The notes under the pieces were generated by a model, which was not told the origin of the DNA, did no database searches, and saw only the letters and a program-made list of their open reading frames with translations. Of a stretch of 64,000 nucleotides of DNA, positions 1 to 8,033 are shown piece after piece (within the stretch, counting starts at the first letter, position 1; every line of letters begins with the position of its first letter). This stretch comes from Mycolicibacterium sp. GF69 (GTDB taxonomy: Bacteria; Actinomycetota; Actinomycetes; Mycobacteriales; Mycobacteriaceae): the NCBI RefSeq assembly GCF_003284965.1, contig NZ_QMEW01000027.1:1-64000 (forward strand). Reading direction: 5' to 3'. Position numbers and translations under genes: made by a program.

Positions 1-899
1 GCCGACGGCACCGCGGTCGGTGCGGCCCGGCCGATCGAGGGTGCCGCGTTCGGCCGCGGTGGTCGTCGACCGGACCGCACAGCGGCCACCGCATCGGCGA
101 ACGCCCCGCCGGAGCGGTACCGCATACCGGGGTTCTTGACGAGCGTGATCTCGATCAGCTCGCGAACGTTGGGAGGCAGGTCGGCGGGCAGCGGCGGCGG
201 CGTCTCCTTGATGTGTTTCATCGCCACCGTCAGCGCACCGTCCCCGGTGAACGGTCGCTTACCCGAAACCGATTCGTAGCCAACGACTCCCAGCGCGTAC
301 ACGTCGCTGGCGGCGGTCGCGTCGTGGCCCAGCGCCTGCTCGGGTGCGATGTACTGCGCGGTGCCCATCACCATGCCGGTCTGGGTCACCGGGGCGGCGT
401 CGACGGCCTTGGCGATGCCGAAGTCGGTGAGCTTCACCTGACCCGTCGGCGTGATCAGGATGTTGCCCGGCTTCACGTCGCGGTGCACCAGGCCCGCGGT
501 GTGGGCAACCTGAAGAGCGCGGCCCGTCTGCTCGAGCATGTCGAGCGCGTGGCGCAGCGACAGCCGACCGGTCCGTTTGAGCACGGAGTTCAACGGTTCG
601 CCGTTGACCAGTTCCATCACCAGGTAGGCGGTACGGCCCTCGCCGTCCATGTCGGTCTCGCCGTAGTCGTACACGCTGGCGATACCGGGGTGGTTGAGCA
701 TCGCGACGGTGCGGGCCTCGGCGCGGAACCGCTCGACGAACTCGGGATCGGTGGAGTACTCGGCCTTGAGCACCTTCACCGCGACGCGCCGGCCCAGGCG
801 AGAGTCCACGGCCTCCCAGACCTGACCCATGCCGCCGGTGGCGATCAAGCGCTGCAGCCGGTAGCGGCCGGACAGCGTCACTCCGACGCGGGCGGTCAT
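1..899 (-). CDS. pknA: Serine/threonine protein kinase PknA (C-terminus cut by window edge)
   Basis: Membrane Hanks-type kinase that phosphorylates cell-division and cell-wall proteins. About 299 codons are present, covering the whole catalytic domain: glycine loop (ATGGMGQVWEA), lysine in VAVKVLK, HRDVKPGN catalytic loop, DFG and the GTAQYIAPEQ activation/P+1 region. The juxtamembrane, membrane and tail regions lie beyond base 1. The ATG at 899 overlaps the pbpA stop (ATGA), so translation is coupled to pbpA. In Mycobacterium tuberculosis the order is pknB-pknA-pbpA-rodA-pstP-fhaB-fhaA, which this window reproduces, so pknB is expected just left of the window. The PknA assignment rests on position plus kinase motifs and is very secure. 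Confidence 0.95.
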   Translation of the reverse strand, partial: MTARVGVTLSGRYRLQRLIATGGMGQVWEAVDSRLGRRVAVKVLKAEYSTDPEFVERFRAEARTVAMLNHPGIASVYDYGETDMDGEGRTAYLVMELVNGEPLNSVLKRTGRLSLRHALDMLEQTGRALQVAHTAGLVHRDVKPGNILITPTGQVKLTDFGIAKAVDAAPVTQTGMVMGTAQYIAPEQALGHDATAASDVYALGVVGYESVSGKRPFTGDGALTVAMKHIKETPPPLPADLPPNVRELIEITLVKNPGMRYRSGGAFADAVAAVRSGRRPPRPNAAPSIGRAAPTAVPS

Positions 900-2371
900 G
901 AACCCTCCCGCAGGGCCGCGGCGATCGTGGCCCGGCCGATGGGCGCCGCCAACTGGCCACCGGTGGCCGACAGCCGGTTACCGCCGTTCTCGACCAGCAC
1001 CGCGACTGCCACCTTGGGGGCCTGAGCCGGGGCGAAGGCGATGTACCAGGCATGCGGAGGGGTGTTGCGCGGATCGGTGCCGTGCTCCGCTGTGCCGGTC
1101 TTGGATGCGATCTGCACGCCGGCGATGGCTCCCTTCTGCTGAGTCACCTGCTCGGCGGCGACCATCAAATCCGTAAGTGTATCGGCGACCTGCTGCGACA
1201 CCGCCCGCCGCTCTTCCTGCGGAGCCGTCGTCGCGATGTTCGCAAGGTCGGGTCCCTTCAGGTTATCGACCAGATACGGCCGCATTGCCACTCCGTCGTT
1301 CGCGATGGTCGCCGCGATCTGAGCGTTCTGCAGCGGCGTGAGCGCGACGTCCTTCTGGCCGATGCTCGACATGCCGAGTGCGGCGGCATCGGCAATCGGC
1401 CCGAGGCGGGATTCGACGACCTGGAGCGGGATCGTCGGCGCGGCGGCATCGAGCCCGAACCCGCGCGCCGTCGAGCGCAGCGCATCGGTCCCGGTGTCGA
1501 GGCCCAACTCGACGAACGCGGTGTTGCACGACCTGGCGAAGGCGTCGCGCAGGGACGTGGTGGGACCGCCGCCACACGAGGTGCCGCCGTAGTTCTCCAA
1601 CGTTGCGGTGCTGTCGGGCAAGGGGATTCGTGGTTCGGCTGTGAGCTGGGTGTTCACCGTCGCACCCCGTTGCAGGGCCGCCGCCGTGGTGACCACTTTG
1701 AAGGTCGACCCCGGCGGGTACGTTTCGGAGATCGCCCGGTTGAGCAGCGGCGACTCGGGGTCGTCGCGCAGCCGCTGCCAGGCTGCGGTCTGGGCGGCCA
1801 TGTCGTGGGTCGCCAGCAGATTCGGGTCGTAGGACGGCGTCGAGACCATCGCCAGGATCTTCCCCGTCGACGGCTCGATCGCCACCACCGAGCCCTTGCA
1901 CGGGCCGTCGCAGCCGTCCTCCATCGCATCCCAGGCCGCCTGCTGCACCGGCGGCTTGATCGTGGTGTCGACGTTCCCGCCGCGCGGGTCGCGGCCGGTG
2001 AAGAAGTCGGCGAGCCGGCGGCCGAAGAGTCGCTCGTCGGAGCCGTTGAGGATGGAATCCTCGGCGCGCTCCAGGCCGCTGCTGGAGTACTGCAGCGAAT
2101 AGAAGCCGGTGACCGGGGCATAGGCCAGGGGATTGGGATACACGCGCAGGAAGCGGAACCGGCCGTTGGTCGAAACGGAGTAGGCGAGCAACTGGCCGGC
2201 GGCCGAGATCTGGCCCCGTTGCCGGGAGTACTCGTCGAGCAGCACGCGCTGGTTGCGGGGGTCCGACCGCAGCCCGTCGGCGGTGAACACCTGAGTCAGG
2301 GTGGCGTTGCCCAACAGCAGCACGATCAGTGCCATGACCGTGACGGCGATGCGGCGCAGGGAGGTGTTCAT
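896..2371 (-). CDS. pbpA: Penicillin-binding protein PbpA (class B transpeptidase)
   Basis: Peptidoglycan DD-transpeptidase acting outside the membrane with RodA and controlled by the PknA/PknB/PstP system. 491 residues. An N-terminal membrane anchor (about residues 8-28) precedes a dimerisation region and a transpeptidase domain with the three active-site motifs: STFK (SxxK), SCN (SxN) and SKTGTAE (KTG). The ATG at 2371 is chosen because it overlaps the rodA stop (ATGA) and gives the family's short N-terminus; an in-frame ATG 51 codons upstream would add a basic stretch that lies inside rodA. It also overlaps the pknA start, so rodA, pbpA and pknA form a tightly coupled block. Confidence 0.96.
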   Translation of the reverse strand: MNTSLRRIAVTVMALIVLLLGNATLTQVFTADGLRSDPRNQRVLLDEYSRQRGQISAAGQLLAYSVSTNGRFRFLRVYPNPLAYAPVTGFYSLQYSSSGLERAEDSILNGSDERLFGRRLADFFTGRDPRGGNVDTTIKPPVQQAAWDAMEDGCDGPCKGSVVAIEPSTGKILAMVSTPSYDPNLLATHDMAAQTAAWQRLRDDPESPLLNRAISETYPPGSTFKVVTTAAALQRGATVNTQLTAEPRIPLPDSTATLENYGGTSCGGGPTTSLRDAFARSCNTAFVELGLDTGTDALRSTARGFGLDAAAPTIPLQVVESRLGPIADAAALGMSSIGQKDVALTPLQNAQIAATIANDGVAMRPYLVDNLKGPDLANIATTAPQEERRAVSQQVADTLTDLMVAAEQVTQQKGAIAGVQIASKTGTAEHGTDPRNTPPHAWYIAFAPAQAPKVAVAVLVENGGNRLSATGGQLAAPIGRATIAAALREGS

Positions 2372-3780
2372 ACCTTCTCGATCACCTCGGTGCTGGCCGC
2401 CGCGATCGGAGTCGGGGTCGTCGCGCCCGCGACGATCGGGCGCCGCGCGGCGTGCGAGATCCGCACCAGGATCGCCAGCAACAGATAGTTCGCCAACAGC
2501 GAGGACCCGCCGTAGGACATCCACGGCGTGGTCAATCCGGTCAGCGGAATCAGCTTCGTGACGCCGCCGACGACGATGAACAACTGCAGCGCCAGTGTCG
2601 ACGCCAGGCCCGCGGCCAGAAGTTTTCCGAAGCTGTCACGGACGGCGATTGCGGTGCGCAGGCCCCGGATGATCACGATCGTGTACAGCATCAGCACCGC
2701 GGCCAGGCCCACCAGGCCGAGTTCCTCGCCGATGGCGGCGATGATGAAGTCGGTCGAGGCCGCGGGCACGGTGCCGGGCTGGCCGTTGCCCAGACCGGTG
2801 CCGAAGATCCCGCCGGTCGCGAAGCTGAACAGCGACTGCACCATCTGGTAGCCGGCACCGTCGGGATCGGCGAACGGATCGAGCCACGTCTGTACGCGCA
2901 CCCGGACGTGGTCGAAAAGGTGATATGCCGCAACACTTCCCGCGGCGAACAGTGCCAGGCCGATCACGACCCAGCTGAACCGGTCGGTGGCCGCGTAGAC
3001 CAGCACCAGGAACGACGCGTACAGCAGCAGCGACGTGCCGAGGTCCTTCTCGAAGATCATCACGCCGACCGAGGCGATCCAGGCGGCCAGCAGGGGCGCG
3101 AGGTCGCGGGGCCGGGGGAGATCCATGCCGAGCACGTGCTTGCCCGCACTGGTGAAGACGTCGCGCTTGGACACCAGCACCGCGGCGAAGAAGATCAGCA
3201 GCAGGATCTTGGAGAACTCGGCGGGCTGAATCGAGAAGCCCGGGAACTGAATCCAGATCTTGGCACCGTTCTGCTCGGACATCGAACGTGGCAGCACGGC
3301 CGGGATGGCCAGCAGGACCAGGCCGCCGAGCCCGCAGACGTAGCCGTAGCGCGCCAGCAGGCGGTGATCGCGCAGGAAGATCACGACGAGCGAGAACCCG
3401 ATGACTCCCAGCAAGGTCCACAGCATCTGCTGATTGGCGGTGCCGCCCAACCCGTCCTGAGTCAGCTCGCCTGATGCCAGGTCGAGACGGTGAATCATCA
3501 CCAGCCCCAACCCATTCAGTAACGCGACCACCGGGAGCAGGAGTGGATCGGCGTATGGCGCAAAGCGTCGCACCGCAAGGTGTGCGCCGCTGAACAACGC
3601 CAGGTATGCCACCGTGTACCGCGCCAGATCCCAGTGCAGGCCCTTCTCCTGATTCGCCTCGACCAGCAGCAGCGCCAGAGTGGTGATGAGCGAGGCGAAG
3701 CCGAGGAGAAGCAGTTCGGCGTTGCGCCGGTTGGGAAGTGGCGGGGTGACGGCCACAGCGGACTGCGGCTGGGTGGTCAT
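2368..3780 (-). CDS. rodA: SEDS-family peptidoglycan polymerase RodA
   Basis: Polytopic membrane glycosyltransferase of the FtsW/RodA/SpoVE family that polymerises lipid II and works with a class B PBP (pbpA, next gene). 470 residues, close to the tuberculosis homologue. Many hydrophobic helices start at about residue 25. The conserved SEDS region is visible in the C-terminal half (IGEELGLVG, then GGVTKLIPLTGLTTPWMSYGGSS), including the family's PxxTGLxxPxxSYGGSS motif. The start at 3780 is used because an ATG at 3818 is out of frame and closes after 13 codons. There is a 34-bp gap to the pstP stop upstream, and overlap with pbpA downstream. Confidence 0.96.
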   Translation of the reverse strand: MTTQPQSAVAVTPPLPNRRNAELLLLGFASLITTLALLLVEANQEKGLHWDLARYTVAYLALFSGAHLAVRRFAPYADPLLLPVVALLNGLGLVMIHRLDLASGELTQDGLGGTANQQMLWTLLGVIGFSLVVIFLRDHRLLARYGYVCGLGGLVLLAIPAVLPRSMSEQNGAKIWIQFPGFSIQPAEFSKILLLIFFAAVLVSKRDVFTSAGKHVLGMDLPRPRDLAPLLAAWIASVGVMIFEKDLGTSLLLYASFLVLVYAATDRFSWVVIGLALFAAGSVAAYHLFDHVRVRVQTWLDPFADPDGAGYQMVQSLFSFATGGIFGTGLGNGQPGTVPAASTDFIIAAIGEELGLVGLAAVLMLYTIVIIRGLRTAIAVRDSFGKLLAAGLASTLALQLFIVVGGVTKLIPLTGLTTPWMSYGGSSLLANYLLLAILVRISHAARRPIVAGATTPTPIAAASTEVIEKV

Positions 3781-3814
3781 GCCTGGACTCCGGCTCGCGC
3801 TCGTCTGTGGGCCG

Positions 3815-5386
3815 TCATGAGACTTCCCGGCAGTTGGTTCCCGGATCGGGCGGCGGCGGCGGCAGCGCGGTGACGGTCGGCGGCGGTGGCGGCGGTTTCG
3901 GCGTCGGCGACTCGGGGGATGGCGGTGCGCTCGGATCGGCCCGCGGCGACGGCTCGGGCGTAGGTGGCTTCGGCGCGGACTGGGTCACGGTCCGCGGCGT
4001 TTCCGGCGCCGGGGTCTGGTCGTCACCGCGAGTGGGCGGATTATTCGGTACGCCAGGGGAGTTGGACGGCGCGGGACTGTGTGGTGCCGCGGTGGTGCGA
4101 GGGGCCGGCGGCGGTGGCGGCGCACAGATCGGGAGCAGCGAATCCCGCGCCAGCTGGTTGATCTGGTTGATCGCTTGGTCCTCGGACCCAGTCGGTAGTC
4201 CCGCGATGACCTGTCGCTGTTCGGACGGCGTGAGGTCGCTGACCCGAAAGAGCTGGCAGTCGCGCGGCTCCTGGCCGGGACTGATGAGGGTCAGACCGTT
4301 GCGTTCGGTCAGGCAGCCCTGCCGGTACGGCTCCTGCAAGGGATAGCCGAGGATCGACCCGGGCACACCCCGCATGATCGACACGATGCCGTCGTGGGCG
4401 GCGACGTAGAAATTGCTGCGGACGATCTGCCGCCCGATGGCCAACCCGGCCAACACGACCAGCACCACGAGCGCGGCGGCGATGAACATTCGCCGCCGCG
4501 ACTTTGGCGGTCGCGGCGGTTCCTCCGGTTCCGGTAGAACGCGTTTGGCTTCGTTGCGTCGCGGGTTGAACGCCGATGCGCGACCGGCCGCGGTGTTGGG
4601 TGGCGGTTGGTCGTCGTCACCCGAAACCGCACCGGCCAGGATCGGCTGGGTCTGTCCGTAGTCGTAGGCACTGTTGTCGATGACGTCGGCGACCACGACC
4701 GTGACGTTGTCGGGTCCACCGCCGCGCAGCGCCAATTCGATGAGCCGGTCGGCGCTTTCGGCGACATCGGGCAGCTGCAGCGCCTCGAGGATGGTGTCGT
4801 GGCTGACCGGGTCGGAGAGCCCGTCCGAGCACAGCAGGTAGCGGTCGCCGGCGCGGGCCTCGCGCATGATCAGCGTGGGATCGACCTCGTGGCCGGTCAG
4901 CGCGCGCATGATCAGCGACCGCTGCGGATGGCTGTGCGCCTCCTCGGCCGTGATACGGCCTTCGTCGACGAGCGTCTGGACGAACGTGTCGTCTTTGGTG
5001 ATCTGGTTGAGCTCACCGTCGCGCAGCAGGTAGCCCCGCGAGTCACCGATGTGCACCAGTCCAAGTCGATTGCCCGCGAACAGGATCGCGGTCAGCGTGG
5101 TGCCCATGCCCTCGAGTTCGGGGTCGGCCTCGACGTGGGCGGCGATCGCCGAGTTACCCTCGCGGACCGCGGCGTCGAGTTTGCTGAGCAGATCGCCGCC
5201 GGGTTCGTCGTCGTCGAGGTGGGCCAGCGCGGCGATCACCAGTTGGGAGGCCACCTCGCCGGCGGCGTGGCCACCCATGCCGTCGGCGAGCGCAAGCAGT
5301 CGCGCGCCGGCGTAGACCGAGTCCTCGTTGTTCGCCCGGACCAGGCCGCGGTCGCTGCGCGCGGCGTATCGAAGCACCAGTGTCAC
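3815..5386 (-). CDS. pstP: PP2C-family Ser/Thr phosphatase PstP
   Basis: Metal-dependent phosphatase that dephosphorylates PknA, PknB and their substrates, balancing cell-wall synthesis. 523 residues. The PPM domain (about residues 4-235) shows the metal-ligand motifs: SDRGLVRANNED, ALADGMGGHAAGE, HIGDSRGYL, LLCSDGLSD and GGPDNVTVVVAD. A Pro/Arg-rich linker, one membrane helix (around residues 300-322) and an extracytoplasmic segment follow. The tail is rich in Pro, Thr and Ser. The GTG at 5386 is preferred: it overlaps the fhaB stop (GTGA) and begins just before the catalytic domain, whereas the in-frame ATG at 5512 would sit inside fhaB. Confidence 0.95.
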   Translation of the reverse strand: MTLVLRYAARSDRGLVRANNEDSVYAGARLLALADGMGGHAAGEVASQLVIAALAHLDDDEPGGDLLSKLDAAVREGNSAIAAHVEADPELEGMGTTLTAILFAGNRLGLVHIGDSRGYLLRDGELNQITKDDTFVQTLVDEGRITAEEAHSHPQRSLIMRALTGHEVDPTLIMREARAGDRYLLCSDGLSDPVSHDTILEALQLPDVAESADRLIELALRGGGPDNVTVVVADVIDNSAYDYGQTQPILAGAVSGDDDQPPPNTAAGRASAFNPRRNEAKRVLPEPEEPPRPPKSRRRMFIAAALVVLVVLAGLAIGRQIVRSNFYVAAHDGIVSIMRGVPGSILGYPLQEPYRQGCLTERNGLTLISPGQEPRDCQLFRVSDLTPSEQRQVIAGLPTGSEDQAINQINQLARDSLLPICAPPPPPAPRTTAAPHSPAPSNSPGVPNNPPTRGDDQTPAPETPRTVTQSAPKPPTPEPSPRADPSAPPSPESPTPKPPPPPPTVTALPPPPPDPGTNCREVS

Positions 5387-5850
5387 GGGCGCAGCTCGAT
5401 TACCGTCTTGCCGATCCGAACCGGCGTGCCCATCGGAACGCGTACCGCCGTCGTCACCTTCGCCCTGTCGAGGTATGTGCCGTTGGTCGATCCTAGGTCT
5501 TCGACGTACCATTCCGAACCCCGAGGCGACAGCCTGGCGTGCCGTGTCGAGGCGTAGTCGTCGGTGAGCACCAGCGTCGAGTCGTCAGCCCGGCCGATGA
5601 GCACCGGTTGGCTGCCCAACGTGATGCGGGTGCCCGCGAGCGCGCCCTCGATGACCACCAGATGCCTGGCCACGTTACGACGCCCGCGATTGGGGAGCAG
5701 CGAGGCGCGCAGCGGAAGCCCGCGACGAACCATCACGGCGCCCGTCGGAGCGTAGAGGTCCGTGCGCAGGATTCTCAGCACCGCCCAGATGAACAGCCAC
5801 AGCAGCAACAGGAAGCCGACGCGCGTCAGTTGCAGTACCAACCCCTGCAT
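5383..5850 (-). CDS. fhaB: FHA-domain protein FhaB (FipA)
   Basis: Small membrane-anchored phosphothreonine-binding adaptor of the PknA/PknB pathway; the family links FtsZ/FtsQ or RodA/PbpA to the kinases. 155 residues. There is one hydrophobic N-terminal helix (about residues 7-27), a short linker, then an FHA domain with the usual phosphopeptide-binding residues in IGRADDSTLVLTD, STRHARLSP and DLGSTNGTYLD. The stop overlaps the pstP start. A 143-bp gap separates it from fhaA upstream, enough for an internal promoter, although no strong consensus was seen. Confidence 0.95.
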   Translation of the reverse strand: MQGLVLQLTRVGFLLLLWLFIWAVLRILRTDLYAPTGAVMVRRGLPLRASLLPNRGRRNVARHLVVIEGALAGTRITLGSQPVLIGRADDSTLVLTDDYASTRHARLSPRGSEWYVEDLGSTNGTYLDRAKVTTAVRVPMGTPVRIGKTVIELRP

Positions 5851-5993
5851 CTGACGTCCTCTCCGTCTCCATCCCGCTTCAGTCGCGTCGGCGCCACGCA
5901 GTCGGCCTCGGCACCGTCACGATACTTGGACGGTTACCGACATGAGGGGGAAGCGACGAGCTTCACCGCCCCGGCTGCGGCCGGCCGCGCCGC

Positions 5994-7457
5994 TCAGTGC
6001 ACGCGGACGATGATCTCGGAGTGGCCCAACCGGATCACGTCGCCGTCCGCGAGCTGCCACTCCTGGACCGGCGCGTTGTTCACGGTGGTCCCGTTGGTGG
6101 AGTTCAGGTCGGACAGCAGCGCGACCTGGCCGTCCCAGCGGATCTCCAGGTGGCGGCGGGAAACCCCGGTGTCGGGCAGGCGGAACTGGGCGTCCTGGCC
6201 GCGGCCGATCACGTTCGTGCCCTCGCGCAGCTGGTAGGTCCGGCCGCTGCCGTCGTCGAGCGCAAGAGTGACGGTCGCGGCGCCCGCGCCGTAGTCACCC
6301 GCGCCGTACTCGCCCTGGGCGTAGTCACTCTGGCCGTATTCGCTCTGGCCGTAGCCACCGCCGTAACCCGTCGGCTGGCCGTAGTCGTAGCCGCCGCCCG
6401 CGGGCTCGGCGTAGCCCGGTTCGGCGTATCCGGCAGCGGGTGCGTCACCGTAGCGGCCGTAGTCCGGCGGGGCGCCATAACCCTGATCCTGTCGGCCGTA
6501 CGGCTGGCCGCCGTAACCGCCCTGGTCCGGGTAGCCGCCTTGGTCGGGGTAGCCGCCTTGATCCGGGTATGCGGGCCGCGGGTCGGGGCGGCCGTAACCG
6601 CCCTCCTCACGTGCCGGCGGGCGGCCGTAGTCGTAGTCGCCGGCGGGCGCACCGCCGTAGCCGGGTGCGCCGCCCGGCGGGGGGCCGTAACCGCCGGGTG
6701 CCTGACGGTAACCCTGGTCTGGGTAGCCGCCTTGCTGCGGTGGACCGTATCCACCGGCCGGCGGTCGCTGTTCGTACGACGGCGGGGGATAGCCGCCTTG
6801 GTCGGGGTAGCCACCTTGGTCGGGGTAGCCGCCCTGGCGCGGGGGATACGGCTCGCCCTGAGGCGGATAGCCGCCCTGATCGGGTGGGGGATACTGGCCG
6901 CGGTCGTCGGGGCGGCCGTACCGCTCTTCTTGGGGGCGATCTTGGGGGCGGTCGTAGTACTCGTCAGCGGGCCGCCCCGGTCCCTGGCCGCCGCGATAGC
7001 TTGGGTTGTCGCTCATCGGTGCTACTCCTGATTCTGCGCTGGACGCACGTTCTCGAGATGGTGGGGCGGGTTCGCCAGTGGTCGAGTCGGGATTGACCGC
7101 TCCACGCGTGCGAAACTGTCCGGTGTGCAGGGTGGATGATTGTTCGAACCTGACGACAACATCACCATACGTTTGCCACCCCTGCTCACGGATGTATCCC
7201 TCCAAGTGTTTGGCAAAAGTCACTGATGTGAGGTCTGGGTCGGCGCTCACCTTCTGATAGTCAGGCACACTGAGGGTAATGACGTAGTCGTTCGGGGCCA
7301 AAACCTGGCCATCGAGCACTTCACGTGCACCGGTCTCGGCCTCCCGGCGGAGCATCGCCTCGACTTCCTGCGGAACGATCGAACCGCCGAACACCCGCGC
7401 GAAGGCGTCACCGACTGTGGACTCGAGCTTGCGCTCGATGCGGTCGACTAGACCCAT
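5994..7457 (-). CDS. fhaA: FHA-domain protein FhaA (FipA/MviN-associated regulator)
   Basis: Cytosolic adaptor that, in mycobacteria, binds the phosphorylated MviN pseudokinase complex and regulates lipid-II flipping at the poles. 487 residues. The N-terminal DUF3662 domain (about 1-120; starts MGLVDRIERKLE) is followed by a long Gly/Tyr/Pro/Gln-rich low-complexity linker (about 165-385) and a C-terminal FHA domain (about 395-487) with VIGRGQDAQ, VSRRHLEIRWD and LNSTNGTTVN. The ATG at 7457 is chosen because the 48 upstream in-frame codons encode no conserved sequence. It is the first gene of the minus-strand operon; the 258 bp between it and tRNA-Leu should hold the operon promoter. Confidence 0.95.
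   Translation of the reverse strand: MGLVDRIERKLESTVGDAFARVFGGSIVPQEVEAMLRREAETGAREVLDGQVLAPNDYVITLSVPDYQKVSADPDLTSVTFAKHLEGYIREQGWQTYGDVVVRFEQSSTLHTGQFRTRGAVNPDSTTGEPAPPSRERASSAESGVAPMSDNPSYRGGQGPGRPADEYYDRPQDRPQEERYGRPDDRGQYPPPDQGGYPPQGEPYPPRQGGYPDQGGYPDQGGYPPPSYEQRPPAGGYGPPQQGGYPDQGYRQAPGGYGPPPGGAPGYGGAPAGDYDYGRPPAREEGGYGRPDPRPAYPDQGGYPDQGGYPDQGGYGGQPYGRQDQGYGAPPDYGRYGDAPAAGYAEPGYAEPAGGGYDYGQPTGYGGGYGQSEYGQSDYAQGEYGAGDYGAGAATVTLALDDGSGRTYQLREGTNVIGRGQDAQFRLPDTGVSRRHLEIRWDGQVALLSDLNSTNGTTVNNAPVQEWQLADGDVIRLGHSEIIVRVH
6390..6960 (-). repeat. Imperfect tandem coding repeats in the fhaA linker
   Basis: Within fhaA the coding strand repeats short units that translate as GGYPDQ, GGYPPQ and related Gly-Tyr-Pro-Gln blocks, many times between the DUF3662 and FHA domains. 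Near-identical runs recur around 6530-6575 and 6785-6840. Such repeats make the linker length likely to vary among strains by slippage. The protein-level repeat is directly visible; any functional role (flexible or condensing linker) is inference. Confidence 0.75.
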
Positions 7458-7715
7458 GTCACCGCCCGCCTCACTCGTCGTGGTCTGGCGGCCCTGCTCA
7501 CGGGCAGGGCGCCTGCGTGTCGCCTGGTCACAATGCTCACGAGCATGGTATCGGCCCAGCACCACGCTGCGGGACCAACAGAACTCTGAGAATCGAATCA
7601 CCGCAGCTCAGCGGCCCCGGATCACGATCGGCGAAAGGAGCCGGGCACCGCTCGCAGACCAGTCGGTACGGTTGGGGAGCGGGGCGGCCATCGTGATAGG
7701 CTCCCCCGGTTGTTG

Positions 7716-7798
7716 GGGCGAGTGGCGGAATGGCAGACGCGCTGGCTTCAGGTGCCAGTGTCCTTCGGGACGTGGGGGTTCAAGTCCCCCTTCGCCCA
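7716..7798 (+). tRNA. leuT: tRNA-Leu (anticodon CAG)
   Basis: Cloverleaf is readable by eye. The 7-bp acceptor (GGGCGAG with TTCGCCC, last pair G-U) is followed by discriminator A. The anticodon stem CTGGC/GCCAG holds loop TTCAGGT, giving anticodon CAG (reads CUG). A long class-II variable arm and a T-arm GGGGG-TTCAAGT-CCCCC follow, as expected for leucine tRNA. The 3' CCA is not encoded (sequence continues ACA). In M. tuberculosis the leuT gene has the same anticodon and also sits beside fhaA. The genomic island begins immediately downstream. Confidence 0.97.
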
Positions 7799-7867
7799 CA
7801 CTGAGGAGTTCTACGAACCGCAGACACTAAGGTCACGAACCAGAAATGGTTCGTGACCTTTGTGTTT
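7795..7867 (+). repeat. Island-flanking direct repeat, left copy (putative attL)
   Basis: This 73-bp stretch starts at the last bases of the tRNA acceptor (CCCAC) and runs through the hairpin terminator to TTTGTGTTT. It matches 26641-26715 imperfectly: CCCACAC, TGAG, TTCTACGAAC, GGTCACGAACC, GAAATGGTTCGTGAC and TTTGTGTTT are shared, with scattered substitutions and a 2-bp AC difference. It marks the left island boundary. Whether it is a recombinase core site or a duplicated terminator is inferred. Confidence 0.7.
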
Positions 7868-7868
7868 T
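7831..7868 (+). terminator. Intrinsic-type terminator after tRNA-Leu
   Basis: A perfect 12-bp stem, GGTCACGAACCA with TGGTTCGTGACC, closes a GAAA tetraloop and is followed by TTTGTGTTTT. It lies 32 bp after the tRNA 3' end. A second copy of the same hairpin occurs at 26679-26715, at the other end of the island. Confidence 0.85.
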
Positions 7869-8033
7869 GATGACTTCGGCTTCTGAGGCTGCCCCAGCGG
7901 ACGCCCTCGGGACTGCGGCAGCGAAGTCCCCGGAGAACTCGTTCGTGCACTCTTCGAGCTGAGCCGACAATATGCTCGCCCTACAACGTCGGCACAGATG
8001 TATAGCCTGTCGCAGGATCCCGTGGCATGAAGA

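Noticed and set aside
1052..2488. Long plus-strand frame of 478 codons
   Set aside because: Antisense shadow of pbpA, Arg/Gly-rich with no motif; the minus strand has all PBP motifs.
2452..3474. Plus-strand frame across rodA
   Set aside because: Shadow of rodA; composition is typical of antisense GC-rich frames.
4607..5557. Plus-strand frame of 316 codons across pstP
   Set aside because: Antisense of the phosphatase; no recognisable protein.
5997..7031. Plus-strand frame rich in Ala and Val across fhaA
   Set aside because: Its regularity is the antisense of the Gly-Tyr-Pro repeat linker.
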